From assembly GCA_947165305.1 (NCBI GenBank), contig CAMUZW010000008.1, positions 1 through 34,868 of the forward strand: a DNA stretch of 34,868 nt, read 5' to 3'. Source of the DNA: an uncultured Bacteroidales bacterium. Its GTDB lineage: Bacteria > Bacteroidota > Bacteroidia > Bacteroidales > UBA932. The position numbers and the translations under genes are program-made. Below, piece by piece: positions 24,590 through 32,501 of this stretch (within the stretch, counting starts at the first letter, position 1; every line of letters begins with the position of its first letter). Under the pieces are notes generated by a model that was not told the DNA's origin, ran no database searches, and worked only from the letters and a program-made list of their open reading frames with translations.

Positions 24590-25527
24590 AAAAGTTAACG
24601 ATCCTCCTCTTGGCTGCGCTGCCGATGCTGGTCTTTTCCTGCAAGAAGGACGGCGGACCTGTTTCCGTCCAGACCGGAGACTTTTCTGACGTGACGGTCG
24701 TCTCGGCCCGTCTTCATGGCAAACTCTCATCGAAGGATGTCCCGTCTGATGCTGTGTATGGCATCCTGATTTCGAAAAAAGGCGGTGTCGGGCCCGACAA
24801 CGCCGACCGGATCCTGGCGGCCGGCTGCGATTCTGACGGCAGTTTCAGCGTGGATACGGTCGGCCTTTCACCCTCCGAGCCGTATTTCTACAGGGCCTTC
24901 CTGGAAGTAGCCGGCCGGATCAAAACCGGACGGGAACGCTCTTTCCGTACCGGGGAACTCTCGGACGGCCGGGTCGTGGACCTCGGACTGAGCGTCCTCT
25001 GGGCTTCGTGCAACGTAGGTGCCACCCTTCCGCAGGAAATCGGCAAGTATTACGCCTGGGGCGAATTGACGGTCAAGGATTACTATTCCCGGACGAACTA
25101 CAAGTGGGCCGGGGCGGATAAGTATGGCTCGGGGAGCGGACCCAAACTTCCCGCCCTGGAGGCGGAGGATGACATCGCCCGCCAGCAGCCCGGAGGAGAC
25201 CTGCGGATTCCCACGGAGGATGAACTCAAGGAACTGATGGATGATGCCACGCACGTCTGGACTACCTACAGGGGACAGGCCGGCCGGGTCGTCATGAGCC
25301 GGAGTTCGGATGCTTCCATCTTCCTCCCGGCGGGCGGCTACAAGGAAGGCACAGAACTTAAAAAATTCGGTGAAAATGGGGAGTACTGGTCTTCAACACC
25401 CTGGGACTCCTTTTATGCCAGTATATTTGAATTCCTGGTGCCTCCGGGAGATAAGTGGCTCCAGAAGGTCGCGATTATGGACCGTCATTTAGGTTTAACC
25501 ATCCGCGCTGTAAAAGACAAACCATGA
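24586..25527 (+). CDS. Lipoprotein with FISUMP (Fib_succ_major) domain
   Basis: A 313-residue predicted lipoprotein (MKKLTILLLAALPMLVFSC, C19). Residues about 30-115 look like a fibronectin III-type beta domain ending FRTGE. From about 120 to the end is a Fib_succ_major domain: VDLGLSVLWASCNVGAT, YYAWGE, LRIPTEDELKELMD, FLPAGGY, YWSSTPW and a final LTIRAVKD. These surface proteins are common in gut Bacteroidetes; ligands are generally unknown. It lies between nth and ftsE with four-base overlaps on both sides, an odd place for a surface protein. No reverse transcriptase or template repeat is visible, so I see no sign of diversification. Confidence 0.85.
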   Translation: MKKLTILLLAALPMLVFSCKKDGGPVSVQTGDFSDVTVVSARLHGKLSSKDVPSDAVYGILISKKGGVGPDNADRILAAGCDSDGSFSVDTVGLSPSEPYFYRAFLEVAGRIKTGRERSFRTGELSDGRVVDLGLSVLWASCNVGATLPQEIGKYYAWGELTVKDYYSRTNYKWAGADKYGSGSGPKLPALEAEDDIARQQPGGDLRIPTEDELKELMDDATHVWTTYRGQAGRVVMSRSSDASIFLPAGGYKEGTELKKFGENGEYWSSTPWDSFYASIFEFLVPPGDKWLQKVAIMDRHLGLTIRAVKDKP

Positions 25528-26231
25528 GCGAACCCTTGATTTCTTTCCGGCACGCCGATATACTGAACGGCGAGAGCGTCGTGGTCTACGACCTCAATAT
25601 GGATATCTTCCCCGGTGACTTTGTCTATATCGTGGGCAAGGTCGGCACCGGCAAAACCTCTATCATCCGGACGATGACGGCGGAGAATCCGCTGAAGAAA
25701 GGATCGGGCGAGGTCTGCGGTTATCACCTGGAGCGCCTCCGCCGGCGGGACATCCCGTATCTCCGCCGCAAGATGGGCGTCGTCTTCCAGGATTTCCAGC
25801 TGCTGATGGACCGCACGGTCTTCGACAACCTCGATTTCGTGCTGCTTTCGACAGGATGGAAAAAACTGCCGGACCGGGAGCAGCGGATCGATGAGGTGCT
25901 GCAGGCGGTCGGTATGGAGAAGAAGGCCCACAAGATGCCCTGGCAGCTCTCCGGCGGCGAACAGCAGCGGATCGCCATCGCCCGCGCCCTGCTCAACAAC
26001 CCTTCGGTGATCCTGGCGGACGAACCGACGGGCAACCTCGATGCCGAGACGGCGGACAGTATCATGGATCTCCTCCGCAAGATCAACAAGGAGCAGGGGA
26101 CGGCCATCGTCATCGTGACCCACAACCGCCGGATATTTGAAAAATATCGCGGCAGAGTGATGGTCTGCCGCGATGAGACGTGTGCCGAGGAGACGGATGA
26201 TTCCGTCGTCGATCTCGGGATTACGATATAA
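25524..26231 (+). CDS. ftsE: Cell division ATP-binding protein FtsE
   Basis: A 235-residue ABC ATPase that, with the membrane protein FtsX, controls peptidoglycan hydrolases at the division site. Walker A is GKVGTGKT (38-45), the ABC signature is LSGGEQQRIAIARAL, and Walker B is VILADEPTGNLD, which with VVFQDFQLLMDRTVFDNL fits FtsE closely. The frame is open further upstream, but the ATG at 25524 gives MSEPLISFRH and a four-base overlap with the FISUMP stop. ftsX is not next to it. The gene ends TAA at 26229-26231 and overlaps the convergent phosphohexomutase by 11 bases. Confidence 0.88.
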   Translation: MSEPLISFRHADILNGESVVVYDLNMDIFPGDFVYIVGKVGTGKTSIIRTMTAENPLKKGSGEVCGYHLERLRRRDIPYLRRKMGVVFQDFQLLMDRTVFDNLDFVLLSTGWKKLPDREQRIDEVLQAVGMEKKAHKMPWQLSGGEQQRIAIARALLNNPSVILADEPTGNLDAETADSIMDLLRKINKEQGTAIVIVTHNRRIFEKYRGRVMVCRDETCAEETDDSVVDLGITI

Positions 26232-27879
26232 ATTCCTCTTTGAGCAAGGCAATCTTACGGGCGGCGTTGTCGCCCTTCGCCCCGAAGTAGAATTTGATCT
26301 TCGGCTCCGTGCCGGACGGACGGACCGATACGACGTCGCCTTCGGTATTGAAGAACTGGAGGACGTTGGATTTCGGCAGGCCGGTCTGGGCGGGCAGGGA
26401 GTAGTCGATGACCTTGCAGACGGGCGCACCTGCGATGGTCTCGGGCGGGGACATCCGGTAGTCGGACATGATCCGGGCTATCTCTTCCGCGCCGCTCTTA
26501 CCTTTGCGCACGATGTAGACCATGCTTTCGAGGCGGTAGCCGAATTCTTTATAAACCTGCTGCAGCAGGCCGTAGAAGGTGAGTCCCTGGTCGGCGGCCC
26601 AGGCGGCGCATTCGGCGACCATCGCACCGCTTACCTGGGCGCATTTGTCGCGCACGAATTCGCCGACGTTGAAGCCGTAGCTCTCTTCGCCGCCGCAGAT
26701 GAATTCTCCCTGGCCTTCGTTCTTCTTGACAATCTCGGCGATGTACTTGAAGCCGGTGAGGACGTTGTAGCAGGCGACGCCGAAATGCTTGCAGATGTCG
26801 GCGATCAGCTCGGTGGTCACGATGGTCTTGACGCAGTACTGGCGGCCGTCGAGCTTGCCGAGCTCTTTCCAGCGGGTGAGGATGTAGTAGGTGAGGACGG
26901 CGGCCGTCTGGTTGCCGTTCAGGCGGACCATGTTGCCTTCGTCATCCCGCACGGCGACGCCCAGGCGGTCGGCGTCCGGGTCGGTCGCGAGCACGATGTC
27001 GGCCCCGACTTTGTCGGCCTTCTCAAGGGCCATCTTGAGGGCGGCGGGCTCTTCGGGATTGGGCGAGGCGACAGTCGGGAAGTCTCCGTCGGAGATATCC
27101 TGTTCCGGTACGTGATAGATATGCTTGAAACCAAGCCGCTGCAGGGCTTCGGGCATCAGGCGGACGCCGCAGCCGTGGAGCGGGGTGTAGACGATCTTGA
27201 TGTCGTCCGCGTGACGCTCGCGGGCGCCGGGGGAGAGGGTCAGGGAAAGGATGTCGCGGAGGTAGGCTTCATCTACGTCGTGTCCCATGACGTCGATGCC
27301 GCCGATCGGGCCGTCAGGCTCGAAGCGGACTTCGCCCGGGTCGGAAATCTTGGCGACTTCGTCGACGATCTCTTTGTCGACGGGTGCGGTGATCTGGCCG
27401 CCGTCCGACCAGAAGACCTTGTAGCCATTGTACTCCTTGGGGTTGTGGCTGGCGGTGATCATGATGCCGGCCGTGGCTTTCTTGAGGCGGATGGCGTAAC
27501 TGAGCTCGGGCGTGGGCCGGATGTTGTCGAAGAGCCATACGCGGATGCCGTTGTTGGAGAGAACTTCGGCCGAGATCTTGGCGAAAAGCTTGCTGTTGTT
27601 GCGGCTGTCGAAGCTGATGCAGACGCTCTTGTCGCCTTCGACGCGGGCGTTGATGTAATTGGCGAGCCCCTGGGTGGCCATGCCGACGGTGTATCGGTTC
27701 ATGCGGTTGGTGCCCGGGCCCATGATGCCGCGAAGGCCGCCGGTGCCGAATTCGAGGTTTTTGTAGAAGGCGTCTTCGAGGCCGGCGGGGTCGGTGTTGC
27801 GAAGCTGGATGATCTGGCTCTTGGTCTCGGGGTCGAAACTCCCGTTGAGCCATTTTTGTACGTTGTCCTGGAAGTCCAT
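26221..27879 (-). CDS. Phosphoglucomutase/phosphomannomutase (alpha-D-phosphohexomutase)
   Basis: A 552-residue phosphohexomutase that interconverts hexose 1- and 6-phosphates. The active-site phosphoserine is S144 in TASHNP (142-147), the magnesium loop is DPDADR (300-305), the sugar-binding loop GGEESYG is at 396-402, and the phosphate-binding loop RPSGTEPKIKFYF is near the C-terminus. Length fits the long PgcA-type family (PGM2-like). The frame stays open 1.5 kb upstream without a stop, but this is chance in GC-rich antisense DNA: the ATG at 27879 starts the recognisable protein MDFQDNVQKWLNGSF. It has a promoter box at 27906-27913 and overlaps ftsE at its 3' end. Confidence 0.94.
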   Translation of the reverse strand: MDFQDNVQKWLNGSFDPETKSQIIQLRNTDPAGLEDAFYKNLEFGTGGLRGIMGPGTNRMNRYTVGMATQGLANYINARVEGDKSVCISFDSRNNSKLFAKISAEVLSNNGIRVWLFDNIRPTPELSYAIRLKKATAGIMITASHNPKEYNGYKVFWSDGGQITAPVDKEIVDEVAKISDPGEVRFEPDGPIGGIDVMGHDVDEAYLRDILSLTLSPGARERHADDIKIVYTPLHGCGVRLMPEALQRLGFKHIYHVPEQDISDGDFPTVASPNPEEPAALKMALEKADKVGADIVLATDPDADRLGVAVRDDEGNMVRLNGNQTAAVLTYYILTRWKELGKLDGRQYCVKTIVTTELIADICKHFGVACYNVLTGFKYIAEIVKKNEGQGEFICGGEESYGFNVGEFVRDKCAQVSGAMVAECAAWAADQGLTFYGLLQQVYKEFGYRLESMVYIVRKGKSGAEEIARIMSDYRMSPPETIAGAPVCKVIDYSLPAQTGLPKSNVLQFFNTEGDVVSVRPSGTEPKIKFYFGAKGDNAARKIALLKEEFIS

Positions 27880-27905
27880 ATTGTGAATTGGTTTTAGTCG
27901 ACTTA

Positions 27906-27932
27906 CAAATATAATAATTCTTTTTAAATTTG
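27906..27932. promoter_or_regulatory. Divergent -7 boxes for phosphohexomutase and methyltransferase genes
   Basis: The 57-bp region between the divergent starts has TATATTTG on the minus strand (27906-27913), 27 bases before the phosphohexomutase ATG, and TAAATTTG on the plus strand (27925-27932), only four bases before the methyltransferase ATG. Neither has a clear TTTG at -33. Polymerase at one would probably block the other. Confidence 0.5.
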
Positions 27933-27936
27933 CAGT

Positions 27937-29361
27937 ATGGAGTGGGCGGAATTCATTCTGGCACATGAGGGAGATGATCCTGCGCGGCTGGTGCTGTCGC
28001 GGGATCGGTATCCGGGCGTGGATGTGGCGCTGGCGGCGGCAACGATCGAGAGTCGCCGCAAGCTCCGTCATAAGGTGCCGGAATGGTATGGGCACCCTGA
28101 ACTGATCCTGCCGATCCGCCTCAGTGCCGAGCAGTGCAGTTCCACTGCCACCGCCCGGTATAAGGCCTCCCTTGCTATGTCTGTTTTTACGGAGGCGCAT
28201 TCCTCCGATATACGCATTGCGGATCTGACGGGCGGTCTGGGGGTGGACAGCTGGGCGTTCAGCGAAGTGTTTGAGGAGGTCCTCTACAATGAGATGAATC
28301 CGGAACTGGCGGAGGCGGCACGGCATAATTTCACGGTGCTTGGGGCGGGGAATATCCGGGTAAAGAACTGTTGCCTGGGTGCTGTCCCGGAGGGCGGGGC
28401 CATGTCCGTGTCCGGGATTCTGGACGGTTTCTGCCCGGATGTGATCTATCTGGATCCGGCCAGGCGGGGCGCGGGCGGCCGGAAGGTGTTCCTCCTGGAG
28501 GACTGTTCGCCGGATGTGACGGTCCTGCTGCCGGAGCTCCTGGCCGCCGCGCCGTTTGTGCTGCTGAAACTGTCTCCGATGGCGGATATTTCGATGCTGC
28601 TCCGCCGCCTTCCGCATGTGCGGGAAGTGCATGTCGTCGCGGCGGGAGGGGAGTGCAAGGAACTGCTTCTCCTGCTGGAACGCGGCTTCGAAGGGGAGCC
28701 GGAGACGGTCGCCGCGGAGATTCCGGAACAAGTCCGGAATGACGGTACGGCGGTCCGGAATGACGGTACGGCGGTCCGAGGCGGAAACGATGCCCTCCGG
28801 TTCCGGCGGAGCGAAGAAGCGGCGGCCGTACCGTCGTTCGGAGCACCGTCGCCCGGAGCCCTGCTTTTCGAGCCCGGGAAGGCTCTCTCCAAGGCCGGAT
28901 GCTTCAACCTGCTTTCGGAGCGTTTCGGCCTCCCGAAGCTCGGTCCCGATACCCATTTGTATCTCAGTGCGTACGTACCCTCCCTTGACGCAGGCAGGGT
29001 ACGTACGAAAATGCCCGAAAACGTACGTACCCCCATCTCCGGGAAGAGGGGTACGTACAGTCCGGAATCTTTGCTGCCGGGGAAGTCGTTCCGGATCGTG
29101 GAAATCCTGCCGCTCGATAAGCGGGGGATTGCGGAGGCCGGCAGGAAGTATCCTTCCGCGGACGTCAGTGCCCGCGGCGTGCCCCTCTCCTCTGACGAAC
29201 TGGCCGGAAGGCTTCGCAAGGCGGCGAAAAAGAAGATTCCGGAACAAGTCCGGAATGACGCAATGGAACAAGTCCGGAATGATGCCCCTCTGCATATTTT
29301 CGGTGTCCGCTGCGCCTCCCTCGCCGCCAATCTGCTCCTCGTCTGCCAGCCCCTGATCTGA
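27937..29361 (+). CDS. THUMP-like class I SAM methyltransferase with embedded repeats
   Basis: A 474-residue protein. The N-terminal region contains LSAEQCSSTATARYKASL, then a SAM-binding fold (ADLTGGLGVDSWAF at 95-108, YLDPARR at 171-177, LLKLSPMADIS) and a C-terminal THUMP-like part (LHIFGVRCASLAANLLLV). It probably modifies RNA; the target is unknown. From memory, homologues are about 390-400 residues. The extra length matches repeat DNA read in frame: family A at residues 262-283 and 434-449, and family B at about 345-375. The frame stays open through all of them, so a full-length product with repeat-derived loops is plausible. A -7 box ends four bases before the ATG, which suggests a leaderless or very short leader. 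Confidence 0.8.
   Translation: MEWAEFILAHEGDDPARLVLSRDRYPGVDVALAAATIESRRKLRHKVPEWYGHPELILPIRLSAEQCSSTATARYKASLAMSVFTEAHSSDIRIADLTGGLGVDSWAFSEVFEEVLYNEMNPELAEAARHNFTVLGAGNIRVKNCCLGAVPEGGAMSVSGILDGFCPDVIYLDPARRGAGGRKVFLLEDCSPDVTVLLPELLAAAPFVLLKLSPMADISMLLRRLPHVREVHVVAAGGECKELLLLLERGFEGEPETVAAEIPEQVRNDGTAVRNDGTAVRGGNDALRFRRSEEAAAVPSFGAPSPGALLFEPGKALSKAGCFNLLSERFGLPKLGPDTHLYLSAYVPSLDAGRVRTKMPENVRTPISGKRGTYSPESLLPGKSFRIVEILPLDKRGIAEAGRKYPSADVSARGVPLSSDELAGRLRKAAKKKIPEQVRNDAMEQVRNDAPLHIFGVRCASLAANLLLVCQPLI
28720..28778 (+). repeat. Palindromic repeat family A with 21-bp tandem duplication, in frame
   Basis: 28720-28743 is the exact 24-bp element (arms ATTCCGGA/TCCGGAAT). Its second half begins a tandem repeat: 28732-28752 and 28753-28773 are identical 21-bp units, then a five-base start of a third. 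Because 21 is a multiple of three the protein repeats VRNDGTA twice after IPEQ. Confidence 0.92.
28970..29058 (+). repeat. Double-hairpin repeat family B inside the methyltransferase gene
   Basis: The first hairpin pairs 28970-28981 with 28996-29007 (12 bp, loop 14); the second pairs 29023-29033 with 29048-29058 (11 bp, loop 14). Both arms carry GTACGTAC. The linker contains ATGCCCGAAAA. It is read in frame as AYVPSLDAGRVRTK and PENVRTPISGKRGTY. A second copy lies at 29368-29455. Confidence 0.92.
29236..29282 (+). repeat. Palindromic repeat family A, third exact copy, in frame
   Basis: 29236-29259 is identical to the 24-bp element at 28720. A partial copy missing the first arm's start follows (29265-29282). 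The protein reads IPEQVRNDAMEQVRNDA, just before the C-terminal THUMP-like segment. Confidence 0.9.
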
Positions 29362-29367
29362 CGGCGT

Positions 29368-29455
29368 GTCCGTACCCCCTGCTGACGCCGGAGGGGTACG
29401 TACGAAAACGCCCGAAAACGTCCGTATCCCCCTGTCTGGCCGGAGGGGTACGTAC
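29368..29455 (+). repeat. Double-hairpin repeat family B, intergenic copy
   Basis: It starts seven bases after the methyltransferase stop. Hairpins pair 29368-29378 with 29393-29403 and 29420-29430 with 29445-29455, each with mismatches in the left arm. The linker CGAAAACGCCCGAAAAC matches the intragenic copy except for one base. As the first structure after the stop codon, it could also act as a transcript end or stabiliser. It occupies much of the 206-bp gap 29362-29567. Confidence 0.88.
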
Positions 29456-29473
29456 ACCCGTGAACCGATATCG

Positions 29474-29488
29474 CCGGAAAGTTTCCGG
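29474..29488. repeat. 15-bp palindrome upstream of the TPR gene
   Basis: CCGGAAA and TTTCCGG flank a single G, a perfect DNA palindrome about 50 bases upstream of the TPR gene's -7 box. The one-base centre makes an operator more likely than an RNA hairpin; it may also be a decayed family A arm. Confidence 0.4.
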
Positions 29489-29536
29489 ATTCGAAAGATT
29501 TCGGGTCAAATGCTTCTTTTTTCGGGGAATTTTTCG

Positions 29537-29544
29537 TAAATTTG
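29537..29544 (+). promoter_or_regulatory. -7 box for the TPR-barrel operon
   Basis: TAAATTTG lies 23 bases before the ATG at 29568 in an AT-rich stretch. No well-placed TTTG is seen at -33. Confidence 0.45.
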
Positions 29545-29567
29545 AAAGATTTAGAGAAAAGGAAAAT

Positions 29568-32501
29568 ATGAGACGCAGAATCTTGTTTTGGACGGTTTCC
29601 GTGGGGCTGCTGATGGCAGTGGGCGCGGAGGCTGTCGCCGCGTTCTTGCCCGGGTCGTTCCGACGGGCGGTAAACCTTTATGAGAAAGGACTTTACAGTG
29701 AGGCGAAGACCCTTTTTGACGGGATGGATGACCCGCTTTCAGCGGGCTATTCCGCCCTCTGTGCGGCCGCCCTCCGCGAGAACGGATGCCTCGGCCGGAT
29801 AGACGGCTGCCTGGAAGCTTATCCCGAATCGGTCCTGGAGCCGAGGCTCCGCTGGGCCAAGGGCAATCTTCTCTTCGACGATGGCCGTTACGGGGAGGCC
29901 CTGAAGGTCTATTCGCGGATTCCCGTGAAGGAACTCTACAAGCGGGAACGGAACGAATTCCTCTACAAGAAAGCCTACTGTCTCCAGGCCATCGGACGGG
30001 ATGACGAAGCTGCCGAAGTCTATGCAAGGGTGACTGCGGCCGGTCCGTCGGACTATCAGGCCCCGGCCGAGTATGCCCTGGGCTATCTGGCCTACAAGAA
30101 AGAGCATTTCAAAGAGGCCGAGAAGCATTTCAAGGCGGCCGCCGGAGATCCCCGCTTCAAGGATATCGCGGAGTATTATCTGGTCGAATGCCGCTTCATG
30201 CGGAAGGATTATGCCTACACCGTCAGGGAGGGTACCGCCATCTATGACCGGATTCCCGATGAGCGCAAGCCTCATCTGGGCCGGATGATCTCGGAGTCGT
30301 ACCTCGTCCTCGGCGACGTCGAAGGCGCCAATAAGTATTACGAGCAGGACCTTGCGGGCAAGGTTCCCAAGAACCGCTCCGACTACTTCTACGCCGGTTC
30401 GCTCCTCTATGCCCTCAAAAATTACAAGGGCGCCGTGGAGAACTACGAAAAGATGGAGGCCCGGACCGATTCGATCGGCCAGATCGCCAACTACCATATG
30501 GGCTTCAGCCGGATCCAGCTCAAGGACAAGGTCTCCGCGCTGGATGCCTTCCGGGATGCGGCCGGCGTCGATTACGACAAGGCCATCAAGGAAGACGCCT
30601 GGTTCAACTGGGCCAAGCTCGCCTTCGACATCAACAAGGACGGTTCGGTGTTCAATGCCTATATGGCGGCCTATCCCAGCCGGGAGAAGAGTGACCGGAT
30701 CTACAGCTACATGGCGATGGCGGCCCTGTACGAGCACGACTATGCCGCCGCCGTTCGCGCCTACGACAACATCGATCTCCTGGACGACGACATGAAGGGC
30801 AATTACATGAAGGCCTATTATCTCCGGGCCGGTCAGCTTATTGCCCGGGGCTCCTACCGCGACGCCGCACCGCTCCTCCGGACGGCGGCCTACTACAGCC
30901 CCAAGAACAACCCCTTCAACCAGATGTCCCGCTACTGGCTCGCCGAATCGCTCTACCGCGACGAGAAATATCCCGAGGCCCGGGAGGTGCTGACCGACCT
31001 CTACAACCTGTCGGCCCTGGACGGCCAGCCGGAGGGCGACCTGATCTCCTACAACATGGCCTACAACTATTTCAAGGAGGAGAAATACCCCGAGGCGCTC
31101 CGCTGGTTCAACAACTATCTGGAGACAGACACCGACACCTTCGGTCCCGACGCCGAAACCCGGATCGGCGACTGTTATTTCTATTCGCGCGATTACCGCA
31201 GCGCCGTCGCCGCCTATGAGCGCAAGATCGCCGACTATCCCGACCCGGACGATATTTATCCCTATTACAGGGCCGCGGTCGCAAGCGGACTCCTCGGCGA
31301 CAATGCCCGCAAGATCTCCTTCCTCGACAAGGTCAAGAATGCCAGTCCTTCGTCGAAATATTGGTCGGAATCGATGTATGAACTGGGCCGCGCCTATGTA
31401 ACGGCGGGCGACGTGACGTCCGCCACCCGGACCTTCCGGACACTGAAGGGCGGCACGACCGACCCGACCTACCAGGCCCGCTCCCTCATCGAACTCGGCA
31501 TGCTGGAAGGCAATGCCGGCAACGATGACGCCGCCCTGGCGCACTACCGTGAGGTCGTATCCTCGATGCCCGGCTCGGAATACGCAGAGAATGCCCTGCT
31601 GGCCATCGAAAACATCTACCGCAAGAAACAGGATCCCGACGGCTATCTGGCCTACGTGAATTCCCTCGGAAAAGACAACGAGGTCGGCGAGGGCCGCAAG
31701 GAGACGGTCTACTTCAATACCGTCGAACAGATGTATCTCGGCGGCAACTACGAGAAGGCGCTCGCCGGCATGCAAAGCTATCTGGAGAAATATCCTTCCG
31801 GCGCCTACAAGGGACAGGCATATTTCTACATGGGTGAATGCTGCCGCCTGCTCGGACGCCGCGACAAGGCATGCGACTATTATTCCGATGCCATCGAAGA
31901 AGGCGACGGCCAGCCTTATCTGGAGAGTGCCATCCGGAGCTGGTCCGACCTCTCCTTCGCGCTCGGTCACTTCAGCGACGCCTACAAGGGCTACCGCACC
32001 CTGGCCGGTAAGACCGGACTCCAGGAAACGCTCGTCGCCGCACGGACCGGCATGATGCGCTCGGCCTACAGGGCGCAGCATTATGATGACGCGATCGCCG
32101 CGGCGAAGACCCTTGACTCCCGCGAAGCTAAATACATTCTGGCGAAGTCCTGCCTGGCGACCAGCCGGCGCGACGAGGCGTTCAAGATATTCCGCGAGCT
32201 CTCGGAATATCCCTCGACCGACGAGGGCGCCGAGGCGATGTATCTCGTGATCCAGGATATGTATGACCGCGGAGAGTTCGACACCATCAGCGAGAAGGTT
32301 TATGAATTCTCTGGCAAGGCCGCCGGCCAGAATTACTGGCTTGCCAAGGCGTACATTACCCTGGGCGACACCTTCGTGGAGCAGGGCAACCGCGAACAGG
32401 CCCGCGTCACCTTCGAGAGCATCCGCTCCGGCTATACGCCCCGCCAGGGACGCGAAGACGACGTTTTGGACCAGGTCAACATCAGATTGGAAAGGTTATG
32501 A
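29568..32501 (+). CDS. Large periplasmic TPR-repeat protein
   Basis: A 977-residue protein: signal peptide at about 1-25 (MRRRILFWTVSVGLLMAVGAEAVAA) followed by tetratricopeptide-like helical pairs along almost its whole length. Examples are YEKGLYSEAKTLFDGM, ALGYLAYKKEHFKEAEKHFKAA, YNMAYNYFKEEKYPEALRWFNNYLE and YFYMGECCRLLGRRDKACDYYSDAIE. TPR solenoids bind other proteins. The coupled downstream gene (four-base ATGA overlap) encodes an outer-membrane barrel, so this may be its periplasmic partner or assembly factor, as an inference. The frame opens upstream at a GTG (29460), but the ATG at 29568 gives the signal peptide and lies after the promoter. Family members sit beside gyrB in other Bacteroidales, from memory. 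Confidence 0.85.
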   Translation: MRRRILFWTVSVGLLMAVGAEAVAAFLPGSFRRAVNLYEKGLYSEAKTLFDGMDDPLSAGYSALCAAALRENGCLGRIDGCLEAYPESVLEPRLRWAKGNLLFDDGRYGEALKVYSRIPVKELYKRERNEFLYKKAYCLQAIGRDDEAAEVYARVTAAGPSDYQAPAEYALGYLAYKKEHFKEAEKHFKAAAGDPRFKDIAEYYLVECRFMRKDYAYTVREGTAIYDRIPDERKPHLGRMISESYLVLGDVEGANKYYEQDLAGKVPKNRSDYFYAGSLLYALKNYKGAVENYEKMEARTDSIGQIANYHMGFSRIQLKDKVSALDAFRDAAGVDYDKAIKEDAWFNWAKLAFDINKDGSVFNAYMAAYPSREKSDRIYSYMAMAALYEHDYAAAVRAYDNIDLLDDDMKGNYMKAYYLRAGQLIARGSYRDAAPLLRTAAYYSPKNNPFNQMSRYWLAESLYRDEKYPEAREVLTDLYNLSALDGQPEGDLISYNMAYNYFKEEKYPEALRWFNNYLETDTDTFGPDAETRIGDCYFYSRDYRSAVAAYERKIADYPDPDDIYPYYRAAVASGLLGDNARKISFLDKVKNASPSSKYWSESMYELGRAYVTAGDVTSATRTFRTLKGGTTDPTYQARSLIELGMLEGNAGNDDAALAHYREVVSSMPGSEYAENALLAIENIYRKKQDPDGYLAYVNSLGKDNEVGEGRKETVYFNTVEQMYLGGNYEKALAGMQSYLEKYPSGAYKGQAYFYMGECCRLLGRRDKACDYYSDAIEEGDGQPYLESAIRSWSDLSFALGHFSDAYKGYRTLAGKTGLQETLVAARTGMMRSAYRAQHYDDAIAAAKTLDSREAKYILAKSCLATSRRDEAFKIFRELSEYPSTDEGAEAMYLVIQDMYDRGEFDTISEKVYEFSGKAAGQNYWLAKAYITLGDTFVEQGNREQARVTFESIRSGYTPRQGREDDVLDQVNIRLERL

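Noticed and set aside
25200..25527. Diversity-generating retroelement variable region in the FISUMP lipoprotein
   Set aside because: The C-lectin-like fold raised the idea, but there is no reverse transcriptase, no second copy of the 3' segment and no run of AAY codons in the window.
28732..29455. CRISPR-like array
   Set aside because: Repeats are adjacent or irregularly spaced, belong to two families and lie mostly in coding sequence. There are no regular spacers and no cas genes.
27880..29457. Open minus-strand frame extending the phosphohexomutase to 1078 residues
   Set aside because: The first 526 residues have no recognisable domain, lie antisense to the methyltransferase and carry translated repeat sequence. 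The known protein starts at 27879.
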